Assembly: GCA_025351145.1 (NCBI GenBank)
Contig: JANXWM010000760.1
Span: 1 to 8,998, forward strand
DNA: 8,998 nucleotides
DNA from: Chitinophagaceae bacterium
GTDB lineage: Bacteria; Bacteroidota; Bacteroidia; Chitinophagales; Chitinophagaceae
Direction of reading: 5' to 3'
Shown here: positions 1 to 6,506 of the stretch, in pieces
How the letters are laid out: each line of letters opens with the position of its first letter
How positions within the stretch are numbered: the stretch's first letter is position 1
Translations under genes and position numbers: made by a program
The notes under the pieces: generated by a model
Database searches by the model: none
Seen by the model: the letters and a program-made list of their open reading frames with translations, nothing else
What the model was told of the DNA's origin: nothing

Positions 1-12
1 CAATTACGTTAG

Positions 13-73
13 GAACGTATAAGTGTGCGACGCAACGAAAGCTTCATAGATATTCTTGTGCCCGGCTCATAAA
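13..73 (+). repeat. Dispersed intergenic repeat, copy 1 (subtype A)
   Basis: This is the most diverged of seven copies. Its core at 17-35 differs from GTACAAGAGTGCGACGCAA at two positions, and the 11-mer GTGCGACGCAA is intact. It shares the subtype A middle (GCTTCATA at 41-48) and the tail CCCGGCTCATAAA at 61-73. The tail faces the stop codon of the minus-strand lipoprotein gene, 14 nt away, so read in the direction of that gene it lies in the 3' untranslated region. A short palindrome, ACGTT-agg-AACGT (6-18), overlaps its outer end. Any opposing B partner would lie left of the window. Confidence 0.85.
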
Positions 74-87
74 GCCCATATTTTTTT

Positions 88-558
88 TTAGTTATGTTCT
101 TCTTTCACCACTGTGCCGGTACTGCTAAATGTAACTTCCCATTTTACTGAGCCTCTCATAAAATGAGCTTTCCAGGTGCCTTCATTGGTAAGCTTCCATT
201 CATAAACATTGTCGGCGGCATAAGCCTTTCTAAAAGCATCGAGCACAACCGATGGAACCGGTGCATCTATACAAATAACGGAGTGAGAAGATTCATTGCC
301 CTTGTCGTCGAAGTGCGCATCGTGGCGCTGGCCATCCATATTAAACTGGCATTCAAAACTGTCGTTACTGTTGTGCTGCCATTCAGTTTCTGTAGCAGTA
401 CTGAAACTTGTATTAAAAGCACTTAACACTGCCTGCGGCACAACCGATGCAGGTATTACATTTACAGAAGATGCAGGGTTATTAATGCTGGCCGCTTCTT
501 TTTTGCAGGCTACCAGCGAAAATAGACTTAAGGCAATCAGCAACATTTTCGTTTTCAT
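88..558 (-). CDS. PepSY-like domain lipoprotein (two repeats)
   Basis: This 156-residue protein is probably exported and lipid-anchored. A short charged start (MKTK) and a hydrophobic stretch lead to the lipobox LVAC with the lipidated cysteine at residue 18, followed by Lys-Lys. The mature part holds two copies of a module of about 49 residues (about 40-88 and 101-149). Each begins VP..V..AF, has an EW in the middle, and ends with a beta-rich V/H-F..G segment. This matches the PepSY-like (DUF2874) family common in Bacteroidota periplasmic proteins, whose function is not settled. It is monocistronic here, divergent from the 761 gene, and followed by repeat copy 1. The fold family is fairly secure; the role is unknown. 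Confidence 0.85.
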   Translation of the reverse strand: MKTKMLLIALSLFSLVACKKEAASINNPASSVNVIPASVVPQAVLSAFNTSFSTATETEWQHNSNDSFECQFNMDGQRHDAHFDDKGNESSHSVICIDAPVPSVVLDAFRKAYAADNVYEWKLTNEGTWKAHFMRGSVKWEVTFSSTGTVVKEEHN

Positions 559-736
559 AAATTAAAAATTTTAAAAGTAAAAAAGAGATATTATACAACT
601 TAGTAGCACCCAATTTTCATTTTGTAACCATGCAGTAAAAAATAATCATTTCAGCCATATCCTGATTTGTTCTCTGTAATAAAAAATACCTGTAATAATA
701 TCTTACTTCTGATGTGTATCTTCCCTCCTGTTATTG

Positions 737-744
737 TAAATTTG
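737..744 (+). promoter_or_regulatory. Putative Bacteroidota -7 promoter element
   Basis: TAAATTTG is an exact match to the Bacteroidota -7 consensus TAnnTTTG and lies 16 nt before the ATG at 761. No convincing -33 TTTG is visible about 20 nt upstream. If it is used, transcription would begin near 750. That leaves a very short leader for the 761 start, or favours the later in-frame ATG codons at 782 or 821. Confidence 0.4.
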
Positions 745-760
745 ATCAAAATCAATTCGT

Positions 761-1150
761 ATGCCTGTTAATCTCTCTGTTATGAGCCTCCATTTACGCT
801 ACCGTTTATGGATCGCTGAAATGAATTCAGATATTAATGTCCTGCGCATTTTCGACGATTATCTTACTGAGCTGGAGGCTAAAAAAAACGAACCGGAAGT
901 AAGTGAAGGGATCAATCATTATAAACACCAGTTTGTAATGCTAAGGACTGAAATAGATGAACTGCGCCACGAGATGCACCTTATTAAAATGAAACTGGCA
1001 GCATTGGCAAAAGAAAACCTGCCGCTCGACAGCAAACCGGCGTTGGTAGAAACCCAGGCGGTTTTACAAAAGCGTTATGCTGCTTTCAATAAAACATTCA
1101 ACAAAACAAAGAAAGAGTTTGGCCTGTTCGAAGGCAAATGGCTCAATTAA
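761..1150 (+). CDS. Small conserved-looking coiled-coil protein, function unknown
   Basis: This protein of 129 residues shows no enzymatic motif. It is charged and mostly helical. Heptad-like spacing of Leu/Met/Ile runs through about residues 55-85, including an HQFVMLRTEIDELRHEMHL segment, which suggests a coiled coil or helical bundle. No signal peptide or membrane segment is seen, so it is probably cytoplasmic. Its stop is 14 nt before the WalJ-like gene, which suggests co-transcription. The start is uncertain: ATG 761 is the longest, but Met8 (782) and Met21 (821) are alternatives and the putative -7 element sits close to 761. I recognise it only as resembling short hypothetical proteins of Bacteroidota and assign no function. 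Confidence 0.75.
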   Translation: MPVNLSVMSLHLRYRLWIAEMNSDINVLRIFDDYLTELEAKKNEPEVSEGINHYKHQFVMLRTEIDELRHEMHLIKMKLAALAKENLPLDSKPALVETQAVLQKRYAAFNKTFNKTKKEFGLFEGKWLN

Positions 1151-1164
1151 TATATTAAAGGTTC

Positions 1165-2001
1165 ATGCCATTATACACCGCATCATTAAACTCAGGCAGC
1201 AACGGCAATTGCTATTATATTGGCAACGATAGCGAAGCTGTATTAATTGATGCCGGCATCTCCTGCCGCGAAACTGAAAAACGCATGAAGCGTTGCGGAC
1301 TTAATATAAGCAAAGTGAAAGCCATCTTTGTTTCGCATGAGCACAGTGATCATATTTCCGGCATTACTGTGCTTTCAAAAAAATACAGGCTGCCGGTTTA
1401 TATTACAGAAGGCACGCTTAAATTCAGCAGCCTCAAAATTGAAAAAGATTTAGTTATTCCCTTTAATGCGCATGAACCCGTTTCTATCGGCAACCTATTG
1501 GTCACCTCATTCCCAAAGTTTCACGATGCAAACGATCCGCATAGTTTTATCGTAACCGGCAACGGGGTTACAATAGGCATCATTACAGATATTGGCGTTG
1601 CCTGCAATAATGTAACCTGTTATTTTAAACAATGCCACGCCGCTTATCTTGAAGCTAATTACGACGAAGAAATGCTGGCAAACGGCAACTATCCCATTCA
1701 TTTAAAGAAGCGCATCAGCGGGGGCAACGGGCACATATCCAACAACCAGGCATTAAAATTATTTACGGCTCACAAGCCTTCTTTTATGAGCCATCTTTTT
1801 CTTTCGCACCTCTCAAAAAATAACAACGATCCTGAGCTTGCGCAAAGTTTGTTCAACCAGTTTGCGGGTAAAACAAAGATCGTTGTGGCATCGCGGTACA
1901 GGGAAACAGGTGTGTATCAAATCTACGGTGCAGGCGATTATGCAGCTTCTAAAAAAGCAGTAACTGCAAATCAAAAACATCTGCAGCTTTCTATGTTTTA
2001 A
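1165..2001 (+). CDS. MBL-fold metallohydrolase, WalJ/YycJ type
   Basis: This 278-residue protein has a metallo-beta-lactamase fold. The signature HEHSDH covers residues 58-63 (His58, His60, Asp62, His63). Further likely metal ligands are His120 in the KFHDA segment, Asp142 in TDIG, and His190 or His215 in the GNGHISN and LSHLSKNN segments. The N-terminal SLNSGSNGNCYYI strand and the C-terminal HLSKNNND motif are characteristic of the YycJ/WalJ family. Bacillus members of that family are linked to the WalRK cell-wall regulon and have been described as nucleases; the role in Bacteroidota is not established. No signal peptide is seen, so it should be cytosolic. A weak AAAGG (1157-1161) precedes the start by only 3 nt. 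It is probably in an operon with the 761 gene. Repeat copy 2 begins 13 nt after its stop. Confidence 0.9.
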   Translation: MPLYTASLNSGSNGNCYYIGNDSEAVLIDAGISCRETEKRMKRCGLNISKVKAIFVSHEHSDHISGITVLSKKYRLPVYITEGTLKFSSLKIEKDLVIPFNAHEPVSIGNLLVTSFPKFHDANDPHSFIVTGNGVTIGIITDIGVACNNVTCYFKQCHAAYLEANYDEEMLANGNYPIHLKKRISGGNGHISNNQALKLFTAHKPSFMSHLFLSHLSKNNNDPELAQSLFNQFAGKTKIVVASRYRETGVYQIYGAGDYAASKKAVTANQKHLQLSMF

Positions 2002-2014
2002 GTTTATGGAAAAG

Positions 2015-2073
2015 TTTTTTGTACCGGGCTTTAGAATCAGGTATGAAGCTTTTGTTGCGTCGCACTCTTGTAC
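2015..2073 (-). repeat. Dispersed intergenic repeat, copy 2 (subtype A)
   Basis: The core at 2055-2073 is an exact reverse complement of GTACAAGAGTGCGACGCAA. The subtype A middle (ATGAAGCTTTTG, 2043-2054) and the tail TTTTTTGTACCGGGC (2015-2029) are present. It lies just after the stop of the MBL-fold hydrolase gene, with its tail facing that stop. It forms an inverted pair with copy 3 across a spacer of 105 bp between cores. The spacer shows no similarity to the spacer of the other pair, only a short direct repeat GGCAAAGAG. Confidence 0.92.
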
Positions 2074-2174
2074 TGAGGGAATAATAAGCAACAAGGCAAA
2101 GAGGCAATAGGCAAAGAGTGAATACAAAATTCAAATTGTATGTTTCAATCTTCGCAATTGCTGCTTCATGATCT

Positions 2175-2235
2175 GAACGTACAAGAGTGCGACGCAAGGA
2201 ACGATGCACAAAGAACTGATTGCCGGGTCAATAAA
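2175..2235 (+). repeat. Dispersed intergenic repeat, copy 3 (subtype B)
   Basis: The core at 2179-2197 is exact and is extended upstream as GAAC. The subtype B middle (GGAACGATGCAC, 2198-2209) and the tail TGCCGGGTCAATAAA (2221-2235) follow. The tail ends 1 nt from the stop codon of the minus-strand serine hydrolase gene. It therefore stands in the same gene-relative position and orientation as copies 1, 2, 4 and 6. Confidence 0.92.
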
Positions 2236-2236
2236 A

Positions 2237-3436
2237 TTATTCTTCGAGTTTATTTGCATCCTGCTTGCCGGAAAAAATATAAGACATCTGTTTTGCTTTG
2301 TAGATATTATTGTTGAGCTTATTGCCCAGCACAATGATGGTGGCCGTGTCTTGTACAAGCCTCGTAAACGAAGTATTGCTGCCATGCCATTTGCCGTTAT
2401 GGTATATAACTGTATCTCCATTGTTGAAATACAAATGCCAGGCAAACCCGTAATTGTGCATTGACTTTCGCTCGTGGCTGTAAGGCGTAAAAGCCATATC
2501 CAGTGTAGACTTTTGAAGAAAAGTATTTTGATAAAGCGCATCATCCCACTGAAGCAAATCGCGAACCGTGCTGTACACATTTTTATCGCCGTAAGTGCAG
2601 TCGAGATGATCCATAGGGAATGGTCTCGTTACAGAATATGTGGGAACGTAGTGCAGTGTATCGGCCGTGGAAAACACATAAGTATCTTTTAAGCCAAGGG
2701 GTATAAACACACTGTCTTTCATGTATTGTGGAAAAGGCTGGTTGGTTACTTCCTCTACAATAAGCGCCAGTAACATAAAATTGGTGTTGCAGTAATGATA
2801 GATCCGGTTGGGGGCTGCATCAGCTTTTGGTTTATGGGCAATCATGAAATTGACTACATCCCAATTGGTGGCTTTTTGTTTTTTATTCCAGATAGAATCC
2901 ATGAAATAAAGATAATTTGGTAAACCACTGCGGTGATCTAAAAGCATTTTTACGGTAATGCCGGGGTAGGGTAGTTTTGGGAAAAATTTTTGCAGAGAAT
3001 CGTCAAGCGAAATGCGTCCCTCTTCCCATAGTTTTAAAACCGTCATGCCCGTAAATGTTTTAGAAATAGATGCCAGGTGAAAAGGCGTATGTTCTGTAAT
3101 GGGTTCGCCGGTTTTAAAATTGTAAGTGCCTTTGTAATCTTCAAACAATATTTTGCCATTTTTTGCAACAAGTATACTGCCGTTAAAACCCCTGTTCTTA
3201 AGATTAATATTGTAGTAGTTTTCTATTTCTTCGTGGTATTTGTTTATTTCAGCCTCCGTCATATTATTGAAAGCAGAATCTTTTGTAGATACGCTTACAG
3301 CAGGCGCTATATTTTTCTTGCCGGATGATTGTCCACATGAGCTGAAAATAAAACAGGATAAAATGCAGTATATAATTCGGATCACTATATTATATGTTAT
3401 TTGGATGTTGGCAAAATAAAAGAAATGAGCCCACAT
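2237..3436 (-). CDS. Serine hydrolase, class C beta-lactamase fold, predicted lipoprotein
   Basis: This 399-residue protein carries the three motifs of the serine beta-lactamase/DD-peptidase-like family: SISK with nucleophile Ser123 and Lys126, YCN at 215-217, and HNG at 346-348 within the YHNGKWHGSN segment. Supporting signatures are EEGRISLDDSL (138-148) and DHRSGLPNY (167-175). The N-terminus has a hydrophobic stretch ending in a lipobox-like FSSC with Cys34, so it is probably a lipoprotein acting in the periplasm or on the outer membrane. The substrate cannot be told from sequence; many relatives are esterases or peptidases rather than true beta-lactamases. The start is uncertain. The ATG at 3436 gives a long uncharged leader. 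An in-frame GTG at 3385 would give a compact type II signal peptide beginning IRIIYCILSC and would keep the coding region off the divergent promoter. Confidence 0.9.
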   Translation of the reverse strand: MWAHFFYFANIQITYNIVIRIIYCILSCFIFSSCGQSSGKKNIAPAVSVSTKDSAFNNMTEAEINKYHEEIENYYNINLKNRGFNGSILVAKNGKILFEDYKGTYNFKTGEPITEHTPFHLASISKTFTGMTVLKLWEEGRISLDDSLQKFFPKLPYPGITVKMLLDHRSGLPNYLYFMDSIWNKKQKATNWDVVNFMIAHKPKADAAPNRIYHYCNTNFMLLALIVEEVTNQPFPQYMKDSVFIPLGLKDTYVFSTADTLHYVPTYSVTRPFPMDHLDCTYGDKNVYSTVRDLLQWDDALYQNTFLQKSTLDMAFTPYSHERKSMHNYGFAWHLYFNNGDTVIYHNGKWHGSNTSFTRLVQDTATIIVLGNKLNNNIYKAKQMSYIFSGKQDANKLEE

Positions 3437-3438
3437 TA

Positions 3439-3472
3439 TTTTGTGTTTGTTTTCATTGTAACAATACCTTTA
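3439..3472 (+). promoter_or_regulatory. Putative promoter of the GlmU-like/tpiA unit
   Basis: TTTTG (3439-3443) and TACCTTTA (3465-3472, seven of eight positions of TAnnTTTG) are separated by 21 nt, which fits the Bacteroidota -33/-7 arrangement. The predicted start of transcription is near 3479, 11 nt before the ATG at 3490. It lies in the divergent gap with the serine hydrolase gene. The assignment is by motif only. Confidence 0.4.
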
Positions 3473-3489
3473 CAAATTGTGGATAAAGC

Positions 3490-4656
3490 ATGAGTATAGT
3501 ATTATTCGATAACGCTGAAAGAAAAAAATTATACCCGCTCAATAATTGTTGTGCTGTGGCTTCCCTGCGCATTGGGATACTTACCATAAAAGAACGATGG
3601 GAACTGCTTACAAATGAAGCAGTGTACATACACACCGAACATTACCTTTCTGTTTTGTATGCTTCAATTCCAATGGGGCAGCATTTGTGGGTTAATGCTG
3701 CTGTTTTACCTGATAAAGATTTAGTGGATAGAATACTCGTACTGGAAGAAGGCCAGGCGCTTGCTGATGAAAACGGGCTTATTGCCGGTAGAAAAAATCT
3801 TGCTGCAGATAATTTTTCACCAACAGACGCATTGCAAAATTTTGAAACGGTATTTGAATATAATGCGGTGAAAAGACTGGAATATCCCTGGCATTTTTTT
3901 CAATACAATGATGAAGTTTTGCACAGCGATTTTGAAATGATTATCGCCAAAAAGCGATCTCAGCCGCTACCTTTAAACAGCCAGTATATAAACCTCGAAA
4001 ATATTTTTGTTGAAGAAGGCGCACTTGTATATTCCAGCATAATCAACGCATCAACCGGCCCTGTGTATATAGGTAAAAACAGTACTATTCTCGAAGGTGC
4101 TGCAATCCGTGGTCCATTTGCTTTGTGCGAAGGAGCTACTGTTAAGATGGGTGCAAAGATCTATGGAGCAACTACTGCCGGACCTTACTGTGTTATAGGC
4201 GGCGAAATAAAGAATGTAGTTATGCAGGGTTACAGTAATAAAGCGCACGATGGTTATTTGGGCGATTCAGCGATTGGTAACTGGTGCAATTTTGGTGCAG
4301 GTACCAGCAACAGCAATGTAAAAAACACAGGTGGCATGGTTAAAATGTATAGCGCCTACGCAAAAACCGAAGTGCCGGTTGCCGTAAAATGCGGGGTGGT
4401 AATGGGCGATTATAGCCGTACATCTATTAACAGTTCTATTAATACAGGAACAGTAGTTGGCACATGCTGCAATGTTTTTGGCGAAGGCCTGCTGCCCAAA
4501 TATATTTCGGATTTTAACTGGGGTGCCGAAGGAATTACAAAGTATAAACTTGATAAAGCCCTGCAGGATATAGAGAACTGGAAAAAAATGAAAGGCCACA
4601 GCTTAAACGATGCAGAAATAAAAGTGCTGAAACATATCTTTGAGCAAATTTTTTAA
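3490..4656 (+). CDS. GlmU-like sugar-1-phosphate nucleotidylyl/acetyltransferase (Bacteroidota type)
   Basis: This 388-residue protein matches the alternative GlmU family of Bacteroidota. That family is predicted to make UDP-N-acetylglucosamine from glucosamine 1-phosphate for peptidoglycan and surface glycans. The N-terminal half starts IVLFDNAERKKLYPL and continues with ASLRIGILTIKERW, typical of this family. It lacks the usual LxxGxGTRM pyrophosphorylase loop of standard GlmU. From about residue 165 to 335 there are hexapeptide repeats of a left-handed beta-helix. The segment KAHDGYLGDSAIG (251-263) lines up with the acetyltransferase active-site region of GlmU, with His253 as the candidate catalytic histidine, followed by NFGAGTSNSN. 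It is cytoplasmic. tpiA follows after 21 nt, so the two are probably co-transcribed. Which reactions it performs is inferred from the family, not shown. Confidence 0.87.
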   Translation: MSIVLFDNAERKKLYPLNNCCAVASLRIGILTIKERWELLTNEAVYIHTEHYLSVLYASIPMGQHLWVNAAVLPDKDLVDRILVLEEGQALADENGLIAGRKNLAADNFSPTDALQNFETVFEYNAVKRLEYPWHFFQYNDEVLHSDFEMIIAKKRSQPLPLNSQYINLENIFVEEGALVYSSIINASTGPVYIGKNSTILEGAAIRGPFALCEGATVKMGAKIYGATTAGPYCVIGGEIKNVVMQGYSNKAHDGYLGDSAIGNWCNFGAGTSNSNVKNTGGMVKMYSAYAKTEVPVAVKCGVVMGDYSRTSINSSINTGTVVGTCCNVFGEGLLPKYISDFNWGAEGITKYKLDKALQDIENWKKMKGHSLNDAEIKVLKHIFEQIF

Positions 4657-4677
4657 ATAGTACATCAACCAAAAGTT

Positions 4678-5439
4678 ATGAGAAAACAAATAGCAGCCGC
4701 TAACTGGAAAATGAATTTAACCCTGGAACAGGGAGAAAAGTTATTAGACGATATTATTGCAAAGCCACACGAATTGGCCGAACACCAGCAGGCTGTATTT
4801 GCTGTTCCCTTTCCATACTTAACTATGGCCCAACAAAAAATTGCCAGTAAACAAAATGTCTATATCGCTGCGCAAAATTGCTCCAATAAAAAAAGCGGTG
4901 CATATACCGGCGAAACTTCTTTAGAAATGCTCCAGTCACTCGGCATCAGCGTTGTGGTGATTGGACACTCAGAGCGCCGTGAATATTTTAACGAGAACAA
5001 CCAGTTACTTGCAGAGAAAGTTAACATCTGCCTGGAATACAATGCAACGCCCATCTTTTGCTGCGGCGAAGCGTTGAACATACGCGAAGCAGGTACGCAA
5101 AACGCCTATGTAGAAAAGCAGTTGGAAGAGTCACTTTTTCATTTATCTGCTGAGCAGTTACAAAAGGTAGTAATCGCCTACGAACCAATATGGGCAATAG
5201 GTACAGGCAAAACCGCGAGCAGCGGTCAGGCACAGGAAATGCATGCACATCTCCGCTCCATGCTTGCTGGTAAATATGGAAACGACGTTGCCAATAACAT
5301 AACCATTTTATATGGCGGCAGCGTAAAAGGCAGCAATGCAAAAGAATTATTTTCGCAGCCTGATGTAGACGGCGGCCTTGTTGGCGGGGCATCTTTAAAT
5401 GCAGATGAATTTGTTACGATCATTAATAGTTTGAAATAA
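4678..5439 (+). CDS. tpiA: Triosephosphate isomerase
   Basis: This enzyme interconverts dihydroxyacetone phosphate and glyceraldehyde 3-phosphate in glycolysis and gluconeogenesis. At 253 residues it has normal family length. All catalytic signatures are visible: AANWKMN with Asn9 and Lys11, the electrophile His97 in IGHSERR, the general base Glu169 in AYEPIWAIGTGKTA, the flexible loop 6 that follows it, and the phosphate-binding LYGGSVK (211-217) and GGLVGGASL (232-240). It is cytosolic. It lies 21 nt downstream of the GlmU-like gene with no visible promoter or terminator between them. Repeat copy 4 begins at the first base after its stop codon. This is the most secure identification in the window. 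Confidence 0.98.
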   Translation: MRKQIAAANWKMNLTLEQGEKLLDDIIAKPHELAEHQQAVFAVPFPYLTMAQQKIASKQNVYIAAQNCSNKKSGAYTGETSLEMLQSLGISVVVIGHSERREYFNENNQLLAEKVNICLEYNATPIFCCGEALNIREAGTQNAYVEKQLEESLFHLSAEQLQKVVIAYEPIWAIGTGKTASSGQAQEMHAHLRSMLAGKYGNDVANNITILYGGSVKGSNAKELFSQPDVDGGLVGGASLNADEFVTIINSLK

Positions 5440-5500
5440 TTTTTTGGACCGGGCAGAAGTGCAGATGGCATCGCCTCTTGCGTCGCACTCTTGTACGTTC
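5440..5500 (-). repeat. Dispersed intergenic repeat, copy 4 (subtype B)
   Basis: The core at 5478-5496 is an exact reverse complement of the consensus and is extended by GTTC (5497-5500). The subtype B middle GGCATCGCCTC (5467-5477) and the tail TTTTTTGGACCGGGC (5440-5454) directly abut the tpiA stop codon. It is a solo copy: no opposing A copy is seen in the next 160 bp, which is the hemerythrin gene start. The core contains an in-frame TTG at 5478 that opens a false N-terminal extension of that gene. Confidence 0.92.
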
Positions 5501-5525
5501 TGATTATAATTCAGCAAAAAAATAC

Positions 5526-5996
5526 ATGAAACGCCATCAGCAACTGCAGCCATTATCAAGGCAACACCATAATGGTTTGCTTGCTGTTTTGCTGCTGCAT
5601 AAAGGAATTAATAAAGCAGACAATACAAATGTAATGGCTGCTTTTATTTTAGATTTTTGGCAATATGATCTTAAAGCACATTTCGAAAGTGAAGAAACAA
5701 TACTTATCCCTGCACTTAAAGAAACAGCTTTCGATGAAACCCTTACACGCCGTTTACTAAACGAGCATTTTGCATTGCGTTCTTATATCAATTCATTAGA
5801 AACCGGTTACGCTAATAAAGAAACCATCAGTGATTTTGCCGATCTGCTGGAAGAACATATCCGTTTTGAAGAACGCACTTATTTCCCCGAAGCAGAAATG
5901 GTTTTAAGTGAAGAAGCCCTTATAACAATTGGCGACCAGCTTCACGAAGATGATGAACCAAACTGCATGAATTATCCCATAAAGTTTTGGAAATAG
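5526..5996 (+). CDS. Hemerythrin (HHE) domain protein
   Basis: From ATG 5526 the protein has 156 residues and is nearly all one four-helix HHE cation-binding domain. Candidate iron ligands follow the family spacing: His14/His15 in LSRQHHNGL, His52 and Glu56 in HFESEE, His81 in NEHFALR, and His111 and Glu115 in EEHIRFEER. Such cytoplasmic diiron proteins bind oxygen or sense/handle iron, oxygen or nitrosative stress; the specific role here is unknown. A longer frame opens at TTG 5478, but its first 16 codons come partly from repeat copy 4 (peptide LRRTLVRSD) and lie outside the domain, so ATG 5526 is preferred. No clear promoter is seen; TATAAT at 5505-5510 lacks a well-spaced partner. It is probably transcribed separately from tpiA or by read-through. 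Confidence 0.88.
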   Translation: MKRHQQLQPLSRQHHNGLLAVLLLHKGINKADNTNVMAAFILDFWQYDLKAHFESEETILIPALKETAFDETLTRRLLNEHFALRSYINSLETGYANKETISDFADLLEEHIRFEERTYFPEAEMVLSEEALITIGDQLHEDDEPNCMNYPIKFWK

Positions 5997-6140
5997 TGAT
6001 TGATACAGACCGCCACTTTTTAATAATTGAATAATATTATAAACGCATAGAAGGTAATGCATAAAAAGTTTGAAAGATGCTTCGCTTACATAAAAATTTA
6101 ATCTTAAGTGCTGACCTGCGGTAAAAATGAAAAACATATA

Positions 6141-6173
6141 ATTGGATGCAGGTGCTATAAAATATTATATTTG
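6141..6173 (+). promoter_or_regulatory. Putative promoter of the DUF4258/YgiT-type pair
   Basis: TATATTTG (6166-6173) matches TAnnTTTG exactly, and ATTG (6141-6144) lies 21 nt upstream as a -33 element. The predicted start of transcription is near 6180, giving a leader of about 20 nt before the ATG at 6201. The surrounding gap (5997-6200) is very AT-rich, and no other feature was found in it. Confidence 0.45.
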
Positions 6174-6200
6174 ATACAATAGAATATTTTAATTGTAGTT

Positions 6201-6503
6201 ATGCCTGATTTATTTACAACTATTGATTGTACAGGTTTTCAATACAGTACTCATGCTGTTAAAAGAATGCTTGAAAAAGACGTATCTACTTTTGAAGTTG
6301 AGCAAACAGTTTTGTATGGAGAAATAGTTCAATATTACGATGATGACACGCCTTATCCAAGCAAATTATTATTTAAATTTGTTTCGGAGAGACCGATTCA
6401 TGTTGTAACATCACAAAATACTGACACAAAAGAATGTATAATTATTACCTGTTACGAGCCTGATAAAGCACTCTGGAATATTGATTTTAAAACAAAAAAA
6501 TAA
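6201..6503 (+). CDS. DUF4258 domain protein, putative toxin component
   Basis: This 100-residue protein matches the DUF4258 pattern. It has YSTHAVKRMLEKDVS near the N-terminus (15-29; Ser16, His18, Arg22), then a VLYGEIVQYY strand (37-46), IHVV (66-69), and the C-terminal IITCYEPD..LW (81-92). The family resembles small RelE/MqsR-like ribonuclease folds and is often encoded beside a YgiT-type zinc-finger protein, exactly as here (3 nt gap). Toxin activity is inferred from that arrangement only. The AT-rich surroundings and an own promoter-like sequence fit a self-contained, possibly acquired cassette. No signal peptide is present. The domain assignment is fairly confident; function is uncertain. 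Confidence 0.82.
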   Translation: MPDLFTTIDCTGFQYSTHAVKRMLEKDVSTFEVEQTVLYGEIVQYYDDDTPYPSKLLFKFVSERPIHVVTSQNTDTKECIIITCYEPDKALWNIDFKTKK

Positions 6504-6506
6504 ATT

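Noticed and set aside
163..565. Plus-strand frames of 87 and 89 residues opposite the lipoprotein gene
   Set aside because: They are antisense shadows of a well-supported lipoprotein gene with a lipobox and two PepSY-like repeats; neither has domain features of its own.
1991..2209. Minus-strand frame of 72 residues with SLRRTLVRSD near its start
   Set aside because: It spans both arms of repeat pair 2/3 and overlaps the end of the MBL-fold gene. The shared peptide is the translated repeat core, not a conserved protein domain.
4267..4599. Minus-strand frame of 110 residues opposite the GlmU-like gene
   Set aside because: It is a shadow of the hexapeptide-repeat region; the periodic composition of the plus-strand gene explains the lack of stop codons.
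5440..5500. Classical rho-independent terminator after tpiA
   Set aside because: The T-run comes before the GC-rich block when read in the gene direction. An AGTGC/GCACT pairing is possible in this copy but is not shared by the others.
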